A stretch of DNA of 16,837 nucleotides from DATJWY01 sp035500775 (lineage in GTDB: Bacteria > Pseudomonadota > Alphaproteobacteria > Acetobacterales > Acetobacteraceae), in the NCBI GenBank assembly GCA_035500775.1, contig DATJWY010000020.1, positions 1-16,837 on the forward strand, in the 5' to 3' direction. The translations under genes and the position numbers were made by a program. Positions 1 to 7,942 of the stretch are shown one piece after another; positions within the stretch are counted from its first letter, which is position 1; each line of letters begins with the position of its first letter. The notes beneath the pieces were generated by a model, which had not been told where the DNA came from, did no database searches, and saw only the letters and a list, made by a program, of their open reading frames with translations.

Positions 1-75
1 GACCCCGATACTTAAGTGAAGGATTCCAAAGGCTAAGCCTTTGGCGGGGTCCAGGGGCGGAGCCCCTGGCCTTTG
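1..75. repeat. Intergenic palindromic repeat, copy A (cut by window edge)
   Basis: Two perfect stem-loops stand in tandem: CCAAAGGC/GCCTTTGG at 26-44 with loop TAA, and CCAGGGGC/GCCCCTGG at 51-69 with loop GGA. The reverse complement matches the left half of the repeat at 12271-12340, including the CTTAAGT flank, so the two are copies of one element in opposite orientation. No coding content is seen. It could fold in RNA or act as a REP-like site; the function is unknown. Confidence 0.8.
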
Positions 76-201
76 CTCCATCCCCATCAGGCATGGCAAC
101 TGTCTCGCGAGCGTTCTGGCCACGGGCCGGATCGGCGACTACATGAGGGTGGAAACGGGGCCGATCCAGCGCCCGGCGATCACCATCTAAGGAACAGTGC
201 C

Positions 202-552
202 ATGATCAGGCTTCTCGCCATCACCGCCGCTCTGACCATGGCTGGGGTGACGCCGGGGTTCTCGCAGACGACCGCTCCGAGCCCGGCCGATCAGGGCGCT
301 CCGCTCGCGGCGACCCAGCCCGGCGGGGCGCCCTCCGCCGCGCCCAGCGCCACTATGGAGCATGGCGCGCCCACCGCCCCGCCGGTCAAGAGGCGCACCC
401 TCACCACGATCGGCGGCGTGCCGGTGCGGATCGATACCAATCTCGGCCCGTCCAACAACAGCAACGCCGCTTACCAGACGCTTGGCGGGCAGCCGGTTTC
501 CGGCAAGGACGCGGCGGCGCTCGGTCCGTTGCTCAACGCGCCGGGACAGTAA
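202..552 (+). CDS. Small secreted Pro/Ala-rich hypothetical protein
   Basis: The predicted protein has 116 residues. I chose the ATG at 202 because AAGGAAC lies 7 bases upstream and the sequence then begins with a clear signal peptide (MIRLLAITAALTMAGVTPGFSQ), giving an exported protein. An earlier TTG at 73 would put an arginine-rich, non-conserved stretch ahead of the signal. After cleavage come a low-complexity Ala/Pro/Gly linker (about residues 23-60) and a more ordered C-terminal part containing RRTLTTIGGVPVRIDTNLG and a Gly/Asn-rich region. I do not recognise a family and assign no function. The stop codon TAA coincides with the left end of the repeat at 552, so the last residues may be set by that insertion. 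A real gene is likely because of the signal peptide and RBS. Confidence 0.6.
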   Translation: MIRLLAITAALTMAGVTPGFSQTTAPSPADQGAPLAATQPGGAPSAAPSATMEHGAPTAPPVKRRTLTTIGGVPVRIDTNLGPSNNSNAAYQTLGGQPVSGKDAAALGPLLNAPGQ

Positions 553-748
553 TACCAACCGCCGTAAGTCTTGACCGGCCAAGAAAGGCCAAGGCTCTGC
601 CCTGGACCCGCTGGGGCCGTCGGCCCCAGACCCCATTCCATGAAGAATTTCAAATGGGTGCGGGTCTGGGGGCGCTGCCCCCAGCGGGGCGCGGGGCAGA
701 GCCCCGCAGCTTCCCTGCATGGGTCAATCAATAGGGCCGTTGGTATAA
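552..748. repeat. Intergenic palindromic element with inverted ends, copy B
   Basis: The ends are imperfect inverted repeats: ATACCAACCGCC at 552-563 and GGGCCGTTGGTATAAG at 734-749. Inside are three perfect hairpins with 3-base loops: CTGGGGCC/GGCCCCAG (611-629), CTGGGGGC/GCCCCCAG (666-684) and GCGGGGC/GCCCCGC (691-707). The left end, through the stretch TCTTGACCGGCCAAGAAAGG, is the reverse complement of the right end of the repeat at 7943-8087. There is no transposase and no convincing ORF. It looks like a non-autonomous MITE- or REP-like unit. Confidence 0.75.
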
Positions 749-787
749 GCCGGCGATCCGGCCAAAAAGGCGCGGCGCCGACTCTGG

Positions 788-994
788 TCAGAGCGGCTTC
801 TGCGCCTTTTCGAGCAGGCGGGCGAAGAAACCGGGCGGCTTGGCCGCGGCCTTCGGCGCCTTCGCCTGCTCTTCCTCACGCGCGCGCGCCTGTTCCTGCC
901 GGGCTTTCTCCGCCAGCCATTTGTCGAGGCTCATCCCGGCCTTGGCGGCCCGCTTCATCTCGTAGGCGCGCTGCCCCTCGCTCATCGTCTTCAT
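788..994 (-). CDS. Small highly charged hypothetical protein
   Basis: The product has 68 residues. I chose the ATG at 994 because AGGGAC sits 10 bases upstream; a GTG at 1018 in the same frame would add 8 residues. The N-terminal half (MKTMSEGQRAYEMKRAAKAG, then MSLDKWLAEKARQEQ) is a predicted amphipathic helix rich in Lys, Arg and Glu. It continues through a charged Glu/Arg/Ala stretch, probably helical or coiled coil, to a short Ala/Pro linker and the C-terminal tail PGFFARLLEKAQKPL. There is no signal peptide, membrane segment or metal motif. The codon use and helix pattern suggest a real small cytosolic protein. I do not recognise the family; nucleic-acid or ribosome association is only a guess from charge. 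Confidence 0.55.
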   Translation of the reverse strand: MKTMSEGQRAYEMKRAAKAGMSLDKWLAEKARQEQARAREEEQAKAPKAAAKPPGFFARLLEKAQKPL

Positions 995-1125
995 GGTCGG
1001 TTCGGTCCCTGTGATCACCGTTTTTGCTTGTTGCAGGCGCGCGGGACGGCGGCAAGGCGGGCATGCCGTCTGATCAGGCAGGTCGTCTTGCCTCCGGCTC
1101 GTTCCGGCCGGTAGAGACGGGGGGC

Positions 1126-1554
1126 ATGTACTGGCAACGGCTCATCCTGGCACGAACGCCGCCCAGGCGGCGGGGTGGGGCCCGCATCGTCGGCGCGCTC
1201 GCGGCGATGCTGGCCCTGTTCGCCTTATGGCTGGGCAGCGCGCGGCCGCAGGCGCCGTTATCCGGCATTTTCCCCGCCTATCTGGGCGTGGCGCGGATTT
1301 GTCACGCGGCATCGGCCGCCGATCCGGCCAGGGTGCCGTCGCCGGCGCGACATGACCACCCCGCCTGTGCGCTCTGCCCGGTCTGCCTGGCGGGGACGGC
1401 AAGCACGTTAGGGCCTCCTCCCTCGGGCGCCGTCGTCATGGTTTCGCGGAGCCTTCCGGCCCGGGGCGGCGCCGGATTTCCGCTCCAGGCGCGCGCCCCG
1501 CCGCGCGCGCCCCCGCGCACGATCCGTTCCCGAGCGCCCCCCGTCCTCGTCTGA
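1126..1554 (+). CDS. DUF2946-like membrane-anchored or secreted protein
   Basis: The product has 142 residues. The ATG at 1126 follows GACGGGGGGC as RBS; starts further upstream at 1024 lack one and add no plausible sequence. A basic N-terminus (ARTPPRRRGGAR) precedes one hydrophobic segment at about residues 21-37 (IVGALAAMLALFALWLG), a signal anchor or uncleaved signal. The middle has a His/Cys cluster, ARHDHPACALCPVCLAG, with CxxCxxC spacing. The C-terminus is Pro/Arg-rich and carries RAPP-type repeats (QARAPPRAPPR, SRAPP). This order of signal, Cys/His cluster and terminal RAPP motif is what I know from DUF2946, a family with no established function. Metal (copper-type) binding is an inference from the Cys/His residues. 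No TonB receptor or PepSY gene, often found beside such genes, is visible here. Confidence 0.6.
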   Translation: MYWQRLILARTPPRRRGGARIVGALAAMLALFALWLGSARPQAPLSGIFPAYLGVARICHAASAADPARVPSPARHDHPACALCPVCLAGTASTLGPPPSGAVVMVSRSLPARGGAGFPLQARAPPRAPPRTIRSRAPPVLV

Positions 1555-1712
1555 TCCACGCCCGCCGTGAAGTGGGGGCGCCACACCATTCCGCGCGCGG
1601 CCGGCCTTTGGACGGTCCCTCCGCGCGCGTATGATCCGGGATGCGTTTCCCGGCCGGCGACGTATGTCCGGCCGCGCGCCCCGGCTGGATCAGGCAAGAG
1701 AACGAAACCGTC

Positions 1713-2651
1713 ATGATAAGCCCTGACGCGGAAACCCTGGCCGCCGCCGATTACCAGGCGCGGCACTGGAACTGGCCCGGCGCCGAAGAACTGCGGCCCG
1801 GCAGCCCGGAGCACAAGCAGGCCGTCGCCCGCATGTTCCGGGAGACCTTCAATCCCTATAAGCCTTCGGTCATCGACTGGCCGACGCTTGATGCCGAGGC
1901 GTTGCAGCGCATTACCTCGTTGCCGATCTGGGATATCGCCGTGCAGACCGAGGGCAAGGCCCGGCTGCGCATGCTCGCCTATGCCGAGACCATCGACGAC
2001 CCCGACATGCGGGACGCGATCGACCGCAATGGCTGGGAGGAAGGGCGGCACAAGGAAGTGCTCGCCAACATGGTCGCCTTCTACAATATCAAGTTGGCGC
2101 CGGAGCCGGAGTATGTCAGGCCGCGCAATGTCGAGTGGGCGTATCTCGTCACCGGCTTCAGCGAATGCGTCGATAGCTTCTTCGCCTTTGGCCTGTTCGA
2201 GATGGCGAAGCGCTCGGGCTTCTTCCCGCCGGCGCTGATCGACACGTTCGAGCCGGTGATGCAGGAGGAATGCCGGCATATCCTGCTGTTCGCCAACTGG
2301 CTGGCCTGGTACCGGCACATCATGCCCTGGTGGCGCCGGCCCTGGTTCGAGCTGAAGGTCGCCGCTGTCTGGGCGTTTCTGGGCTGGGAGCGTATCGGCC
2401 TTGCCAGGAGCATGGACGGCGCCGGCAACGAGATCAGCCAGGACAACAACTTCACCGTCAACGGCACCAAATCGGTCAGCGACCAGGATGTCAGCCTGAG
2501 CGAGTTGCTGGCGCTGTGCCTGTCCGAGGATGAGCGGCGGTTCAGCGGCTATGACCGGCGGCTGCTGCGGCCGACCACGGCGCCCTGGCTCGCGCGGCAG
2601 GTGCTGCGCGTCCTGCGCCTGGCGGATCGTTCCCGTTCCTGGTCTCGCTGA
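1713..2651 (+). CDS. Ferritin-like di-iron domain protein
   Basis: The product has 312 residues and is cytosolic, with no signal peptide. The sequence has the metal-ligand pattern of a ferritin-like four-helix bundle: Glu80 or Glu92 on one helix, E110-G-R-H113 (from GWEEGRHKEV), Glu151 in FSECVDSF, and E186-C-R-H189 (from MQEECRHILLF). Two ExxH motifs with intervening Glu residues suggest a carboxylate-bridged di-iron site, as in oxidases, hydroxylases and rubrerythrin-like proteins. A Trp-rich segment follows at about 195-225 (WLAWYRHIMPWWRRPWF), possibly membrane-facing. The last 90 residues are not recognised. The start at 1713 has only a weak purine-rich site upstream (AAGAGAACG). The substrate is unknown, and the neighbours give no pathway. 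Confidence 0.75.
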   Translation: MISPDAETLAAADYQARHWNWPGAEELRPGSPEHKQAVARMFRETFNPYKPSVIDWPTLDAEALQRITSLPIWDIAVQTEGKARLRMLAYAETIDDPDMRDAIDRNGWEEGRHKEVLANMVAFYNIKLAPEPEYVRPRNVEWAYLVTGFSECVDSFFAFGLFEMAKRSGFFPPALIDTFEPVMQEECRHILLFANWLAWYRHIMPWWRRPWFELKVAAVWAFLGWERIGLARSMDGAGNEISQDNNFTVNGTKSVSDQDVSLSELLALCLSEDERRFSGYDRRLLRPTTAPWLARQVLRVLRLADRSRSWSR

Positions 2652-2665
2652 AGCGGTTTGAGAGA

Positions 2666-2692
2666 GGGGGGCGGGATCGCTACCCGGCCCCC
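2666..2692. terminator. Hairpin between convergent genes, possible two-way terminator
   Basis: GGGGGGCGGG (2666-2675) pairs with CCCGGCCCCC (2683-2692), with one mismatch and a 7-base loop. It lies between the ferritin-like gene (ends 2651) and the convergent permease gene, whose stop codon (2680-2682) is inside the loop. There is no clear T-run on either side, so intrinsic termination is only possible, not shown. Confidence 0.4.
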
Positions 2693-3450
2693 TGCCGCCG
2701 CAGCAGCCAGGCCGAGAACCAGCCGAGCGCCGTGTTGATGACGATGCCGGCCAGGGACAGCAGGGCAAGGGCCGCGAACATGCGGGCGATCTGCAGACGG
2801 TAGCCCGCTTCCAGGATGCGGAAGGCGAGGCCGGAGGCGAAGCCGCCGGCGCCGGTGACGAATTCCGCGACCACCGCGCCCACCAGGGCGAGCCCGCCCG
2901 AGACACGTAGCCCGGCCAGGAAATAGGGCAACGCCACCGGCAGGCGGAGCAACCGGATCTCCTGCCAGATGGAGGCGCCGGAGAGCCGGAACAGGTCGCG
3001 CAGCGGCGCCGGCGCCGCGTTCAGCCCGGCGGCCGTGTTGGAGAGGATCGGGAAGAACGCGATCACCGTCGCGCAGACCACCATCGCGGCGAAGGGATTG
3101 CCGACCCAGATGATGATGAGCGGCGCCACCGCCACGATCGGCGTCACCTGCAACACAACTGTCCAGGGCTGCAGCGCCGCGCGGACCCAGCGATTCGCGG
3201 CCATGGCCACGGCCAGCGCGACTCCGATCACGACCGAGGCGAGGAGCGCCATTGCCGTGACCGCGAGGGTGGAGACCAGGGCGCCAAGCAGCAGCCTGTC
3301 ATCGGCGGCGAACGCACCGGCGATCGCGAGCGGGCCGGGCAGGACATAGACCGGCACGCCGGTCAGCCAGACCGCGCCCTGCCATGCGGCCAGCGCGAGC
3401 AGGAAGGAGAGCGCCGCGCCGAGCCGGGACGCGGGAGAGGGCACGCTCAT
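2680..3450 (-). CDS. ABC transporter permease, SsuC/TauC/ThiX type
   Basis: The product has 256 residues, usual for this family, and forms the membrane channel of the importer encoded just upstream. About six hydrophobic segments are visible, including LGAALSFLLALAAWQGAVWL near the N-terminus and segments at about 57-84, 98-115, 120-138, 178-200 and 225-250. The cytoplasmic EAA-type coupling loop at about 155-180 reads FRLSGASIWQEIRLLRLPVA and is where the ATPase docks. The start codon overlaps the stop of the ATPase gene by 4 bases (ATGA, 3447-3450), so the two are translationally coupled. The family carries sulfonates, taurine, nitrate or thiamine precursors; the sequence does not decide which. 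Confidence 0.85.
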   Translation of the reverse strand: MSVPSPASRLGAALSFLLALAAWQGAVWLTGVPVYVLPGPLAIAGAFAADDRLLLGALVSTLAVTAMALLASVVIGVALAVAMAANRWVRAALQPWTVVLQVTPIVAVAPLIIIWVGNPFAAMVVCATVIAFFPILSNTAAGLNAAPAPLRDLFRLSGASIWQEIRLLRLPVALPYFLAGLRVSGGLALVGAVVAEFVTGAGGFASGLAFRILEAGYRLQIARMFAALALLSLAGIVINTALGWFSAWLLRRQGAG

Positions 3451-4187
3451 GCCGCCGCATATCCGTCCCGCACCGCGGCGGCGATGCGGGCGACCTGCGC
3501 CGCGTAGGCCGCGCCGAGCCGGTCCACCCCGCCTTCCGGCAGGTCGGAGGCGAGATCATGCGTGATTCGCCCCGGACGCGGACTCATCACCACGATACGC
3601 CGGGCGAGGAAGGCGGCCTCGTAGATGGAATGGGTGACGAACACGATCGTCGGCCGCAGCTCGGCCCAGAGCGCCAGCACCTCCTCCTGCAGACGGTGCC
3701 GGGTGAATTCGTCCAGCGCGGCGAACGGCTCATCCATCAGCAGCAGGTCCGGGCGGGAGACGAGGGCGCGGGCGATGGAGACGCGCATGCGCATGCCGCC
3801 AGAAAGCTCCGCCGGGCGGGCATGCTCGAACCCGGCGAGGCCAAGGCGGGCAAGCGCCTCGCGCACCGCCGGCGCCCGTCGCGCGCGCGGCACGCCGGCC
3901 AGGCGCAGCATCAGCCCGGCATTCTCGGCGGCGCTCGCCCAGGGCAGCAGGGTCGGGTCCTGGAATACGAAGCCGATACGGCCGGGGGGCGGCGCCACGC
4001 CGGCATCCCAGCGCACGGCGCCTGTATCGGGCTGATCGAGCCCCGCCATCAGGCGGAGCAGCGTCGATTTGCCGCAGCCCGAGGGACCGAGCAGGGCGAT
4101 GAAATCGCCTTGCTCCACCCGCAGCGAGACGTCGCGCAGCGCCTCCGTGCCGGTGAAGCGCCGGCCGACTCCGTCCAGGCGCAACAC
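3447..4187 (-). CDS. ABC transporter ATP-binding protein, SsuB/TauB/ThiZ type
   Basis: The product has 246 residues if translation starts at the GTG at 4187, one base after the TGA of the substrate-binding gene; TTG at 4184 is an alternative. A longer reading up to 4316 would overlap the binding-protein gene and adds a non-family N-terminus. All ATPase motifs are intact: Walker A GPSGCGKS (34-41), Q-loop VFQD (Gln76), signature LSGGM (128-132), Walker B LLLMDEP (148-154) and the H-loop histidine in VTHS (His186). The protein energises import in the cytosol together with the permease. Overlaps and near-zero gaps across the three genes indicate one operon transcribed leftward. Confidence 0.88.
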   Translation of the reverse strand: MLRLDGVGRRFTGTEALRDVSLRVEQGDFIALLGPSGCGKSTLLRLMAGLDQPDTGAVRWDAGVAPPPGRIGFVFQDPTLLPWASAAENAGLMLRLAGVPRARRAPAVREALARLGLAGFEHARPAELSGGMRMRVSIARALVSRPDLLLMDEPFAALDEFTRHRLQEEVLALWAELRPTIVFVTHSIYEAAFLARRIVVMSPRPGRITHDLASDLPEGGVDRLGAAYAAQVARIAAAVRDGYAAA

Positions 4188-4188
4188 C

Positions 4189-5187
4189 TCAGGGCTTCGG
4201 TTCGATGCCGACGCGATGATTGACGAAGCGCAGCGTATAGGCGCGCATATAGTCGAGACCGCGCGGATAGAGGCCCTCCGACGCCATGGTGTCGAAGAAA
4301 TCCTTCCAGCGCGCATCCGTCATCGCGCCGATGCCGAGGCTGGCGGTGTCGCCCGACTCGACGATGCCGCGCGTCTTCAGCGCCTCGCGCCCATAGGTGA
4401 TGAGGGCATCGGTCATCTCCGGGTTATCCTGCTTGATCAGCGCGTTGCCGGGCGATGGGTCGCCGTGGAGGTAGGAGTGCCAGCCCTCGATGGAGGCATC
4501 GACGAAGCGCTGCACCAGGTCCGGGTTGCTGGCGATCAGCCGGGTGCTGGTGGCGATCAGGTTGGCGTAGCCGCTGAACCCGGCATCCGCGAGCAGCAGC
4601 ACGTTCGGTTTGAAGCCGGCCTGTTGCTGGATCAGGAACGGCTCGGAGGTCACGTAGCCCTGCTGGATCGCGGTCTTGTCGGCGAGGAAGGGCGCGAGGT
4701 TGAAGGTGTAGGGCCGGATCTGGTCATCCGTGTAGCCGAACCGGGCCTTGACGAAATTCCACCAGCCGACCCGGGTGTCCGACCCGATCATGATCGGCTT
4801 GCCGCGCAGCGCCGCGAAACTGTCATCGCCGGCGCCGGGATGGGTGATGATGACCGATGGATCCTTCTGAAACAGCGCGGCAACCGTGGTGAAGGGCAGG
4901 GATTCGCTGGCGAAGTTGAGGGCGAGGAAGCTGTTGGAGGCGATGGTGAAGTCGAGTCGTCCGGCAAGCAGCTTCTGCGCCTGGTTCACCTGCGGGCCGC
5001 CTTGCTCGATCGTCACGTCGAGGCCGTGCCGCGCATAGATCCCGGTCGCGACGGCCTGATAATAGCCGCCATATTCGGCCTCGGCGAGCCAGTCCAGCCC
5101 GAAGCGGACCTTGTCCCCCGCCTGAGCGGTACCCGCCCCAAGCAGTATCGCGGCACAGGCGAATAACAGGGATCGGAGGCGCGGCAT
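4189..5187 (-). CDS. NMT1/THI5-like ABC substrate-binding protein
   Basis: The product has 332 residues and is periplasmic. The signal peptide is clear (MPRLRSLLFACAAILLGAGTAQA, cleavage after residue 23). The mature protein opens with VRFGLDWLAEAEYGGYYQA and continues with GIYARHGLDVTIEQGG, the pattern of the NMT1/THI5 family, which binds pyrimidine thiamine precursors, riboflavin, sulfonates or related small molecules. A Trp pair in VGWWNF and several aromatic residues could stack on a ring ligand. The Cys-rich motif of the yeast THI5 enzyme is absent, so this is a transport protein. GGGAGAAG lies 7 bases upstream of the ATG. I see no TPP riboswitch in the leader, so thiamine control is not supported. 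It heads the three-gene importer operon. Substrate undecided. Confidence 0.85.
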   Translation of the reverse strand: MPRLRSLLFACAAILLGAGTAQAGDKVRFGLDWLAEAEYGGYYQAVATGIYARHGLDVTIEQGGPQVNQAQKLLAGRLDFTIASNSFLALNFASESLPFTTVAALFQKDPSVIITHPGAGDDSFAALRGKPIMIGSDTRVGWWNFVKARFGYTDDQIRPYTFNLAPFLADKTAIQQGYVTSEPFLIQQQAGFKPNVLLLADAGFSGYANLIATSTRLIASNPDLVQRFVDASIEGWHSYLHGDPSPGNALIKQDNPEMTDALITYGREALKTRGIVESGDTASLGIGAMTDARWKDFFDTMASEGLYPRGLDYMRAYTLRFVNHRVGIEPKP

Positions 5188-5372
5188 GGGCGAGCTTCTC
5201 CCGTCGCTATTTTTTACGAAACGTTCCAGTTTTTACCGTATCGGTTCACGGCCGAATCGTAACCGTTTGTATCCTTTTCCCGCAACTCCGCCGACTTGAC
5301 AGCGCGCCGGAGAACGCTGACCTGCCGCTGGACGCCGGGGCAATTCCGCTTCCGGGGGCGAGGACGAAAAGC
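5188..5372. promoter_or_regulatory. Divergent promoter region
   Basis: This 185-base gap separates the importer operon (leftward) from the DUF1491 gene (rightward). The part at 5208-5280 is much richer in A/T than its surroundings, with T-runs at 5210-5215 and 5231-5235. A TTGACA hexamer occurs on the plus strand at 5296-5301, but no good -10 follows at the usual distance. On the minus strand TTGCGG and TACGAT are about 18 bases apart, a weak promoter candidate for the importer. No TPP or other riboswitch consensus is seen. Confidence 0.35.
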
Positions 5373-5708
5373 GTGGCGGAAGCTCGTGTAAAGGCGCGGC
5401 TCTGGGTGCAGGCGGCGCTCCGCCTCGGTGATCTGGAGGGGCGGTCCGGCGCGGTGTTGCGGCGTGGCGACCCTGACTCGGGCGGGGTGCTCGTGGTGCT
5501 GCGCGGCCGGGAGGGCATGATCGTATTGAGCCAGGTGCGTGTGGAGGATGGCGAGGTGGCGTGGATGCGCGCCACGGGCAAGGAGCCGGTCGATCAGGGC
5601 GCCGCCGATGCCTATGTGGAGCGGCAGGTGAAGCGTGATCCGGATCTCTGGGTCGTGGAGTTCGAGGCGCCTGACCTGCTTCCGCCATTCGAGGGGCGGT
5701 TGGTGTAG
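5373..5708 (+). CDS. DUF1491 family protein
   Basis: The product has 111 residues. It starts at GTG 5373, supported by GCGAGGA 8 bases upstream. The sequence fits DUF1491, a small cytosolic family I know mainly from Alphaproteobacteria: RVKARLWVQAALRLGDLEG at the N-terminus, a beta-rich middle (GGVLVVLRGREGMIVLSQVR), then DGEVAWMRATG, AYVERQVKRDPDLWVVEFE and the ending PPFEGRLV. Its biochemical role has not been established to my knowledge. It stands alone, divergent from the importer and 401 bases ahead of enolase, so context does not help. Confidence 0.85.
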   Translation: MAEARVKARLWVQAALRLGDLEGRSGAVLRRGDPDSGGVLVVLRGREGMIVLSQVRVEDGEVAWMRATGKEPVDQGAADAYVERQVKRDPDLWVVEFEAPDLLPPFEGRLV

Positions 5709-6109
5709 AAAATTCCACGATCACAGATGGTTCTGAACTAAACCACAAGTGTTATGGTGACTGGCTCCGAGGGGCGGCGGTCCGGAGCCTCCCCGGTATC
5801 GTGTGCGGCGCAAAACGCTCTAGAAGCTTTATTGTCAACATTTTTTTATGAATCCGACGGCCGGCCCGGCGGCTCTGTTCCCAGAGTTTCAGCCGTTCGC
5901 ACGTTCCTACCGGAGCGCGCTCCAGGGATTGGTTTTTGCGGGATTCAAACCGGTTCGGGCGATTTTTTCCCGCTTGCTTTGGGGCAGGGCCGTGGGCGGC
6001 GGCGCCTGGGGGGCGGCCAAGGGCGCGCACGCGGAGCCAGGGTGTGGGGCTGGCGGCTTTCCGGCGGGAATGTTACCCCAGGCCGCCCCTAACGAACCCG
6101 GATAACCCC
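5709..6109. other. Long enolase leader region without a supported gene
   Basis: This 401-base stretch has no gene I can support. It holds a hairpin GGCTCCG/CGGAGCC (5763-5769 with 5783-5789) that could end the DUF1491 transcript but lacks a T-run. An A/T-rich block at 5815-5850 is the likeliest promoter area for eno, although I cannot fit a clean -35/-10 pair. An 85-codon ORF (ATG 5848 to TAA 6105) ends 4 bases before the eno ATG; it has no RBS and its composition is not convincing. Enolase itself has only a weak Shine-Dalgarno (GGATAA at 6100-6105). Confidence 0.4.
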
Positions 6110-7387
<1,278 letters not shown>

Positions 7388-7392
7388 GAGCG

Positions 7393-7417
7393 GTCCGGCG
7401 CGTTTCGCGCGTCGGAC
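7393..7417 (+). terminator. Hairpin just after eno
   Basis: GTCCGGCGCG pairs with CGCGTCGGAC across a 5-base loop, giving ten pairs including one G-T. It begins 6 bases after the eno stop codon, the right place for a terminator or 3'-end stabiliser. No T-run follows, so Rho-independent termination is uncertain. Confidence 0.5.
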
Positions 7418-7432
7418 AGCTGTGATGCCGTC

Positions 7433-7472
7433 GCATCGTCTGTCAGGCCGGTTCCGGCCCGGCGGACGATGC
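7433..7472 (+). terminator. Two-tier hairpin between eno and the ftsB-like gene
   Basis: The outer stem GCATCGTC (7433-7440) pairs perfectly with GACGATGC (7465-7472) and encloses an inner stem GGCCGG/CCGGCC (7446-7451 with 7454-7459). It lies about 100 bases ahead of the ftsB-like start, in tandem with the simpler hairpin at 7393. It may be a second terminator or an mRNA processing structure. No T-run is present. Confidence 0.4.
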
Positions 7473-7569
7473 CCCGGGTGCGGCGGAAATGTTTGCGGTC
7501 CGCCGGCCTGCCATTAGTATCTGCGTGAATCGGGCCCGGATTCTGCCGGGCGGACCCAGGGAGCGTGGC

Positions 7570-7899
7570 ATGGATATCGGGCGCGCGATCAAGCGCAGGG
7601 CCAAGGCGGCGGTGCCGCCCCTCCTGTTCCTGTCCCTGGTCGCCTATTTCGGCTGGAACGCGACCCGGGGTGATCGTGGTTTGCAGGCCTACGCCATGCG
7701 TGAGCAGCAGCTCGCGCAGGTCAAGGCGGAACTCGCCCGCGCGCAGGCCGAGCAGAGTAGCTGGGAACGCAAGGTCAACGGCCTGCGCACCAGCCATATC
7801 GACCCCGATACGTTGGATGAGCGGGCCCGGGCGATGCTCAATCTTTCGGACCCTTCGGACGTCGTTGTTCCGTACCCGCAGAGCAAGAAACTGTTCTGA
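7570..7899 (+). CDS. ftsB: FtsB/DivIC-family septum formation protein
   Basis: The product has 109 residues. The ATG at 7570 follows AGGGAGC with good spacing. The layout is that of FtsB: a short basic cytosolic tail (residues 1-13), one membrane helix (about 14-30, AVPPLLFLSLVAYFGWN), a periplasmic coiled coil (about 36-72, heptad-like LQAYAMREQQLAQVKAELAR), and the conserved DPDTLDERARAML motif. FtsB links the divisome through FtsL and FtsQ and is needed for septal wall synthesis. Sequence similarity in this family is low, so the call rests on architecture, the C-terminal motif and the eno - ftsB - pdhA order. It may share a transcript with eno, but two hairpins lie between. Confidence 0.8.
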   Translation: MDIGRAIKRRAKAAVPPLLFLSLVAYFGWNATRGDRGLQAYAMREQQLAQVKAELARAQAEQSSWERKVNGLRTSHIDPDTLDERARAMLNLSDPSDVVVPYPQSKKLF

Positions 7900-7942
7900 T
7901 CCGGGGCGGCGTTGCCGCCGCGTTTCGTCCGCCGCCCTCCAT

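Noticed and set aside
26..69. CRISPR array from repeated palindromes
   Set aside because: Repeats are not regularly spaced, spacers are absent and no cas gene is present. They are hairpin modules in dispersed gaps.
1302..2906. 534-codon minus-strand ORF
   Set aside because: It lies opposite the DUF2946-like and ferritin-like genes, whose family motifs are clear. It is a GC-rich shadow frame with no recognisable domain.
4069..5166. 365-codon plus-strand ORF
   Set aside because: It is antisense to the ATPase and binding-protein genes, which carry intact motifs and a signal peptide. It contains Gly/Ala/Arg/Val-rich sequence with no family match.
5188..5372. TPP riboswitch upstream of the importer
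   Set aside because: I looked for the CTGAGA-type conserved block on the minus strand and did not see it.
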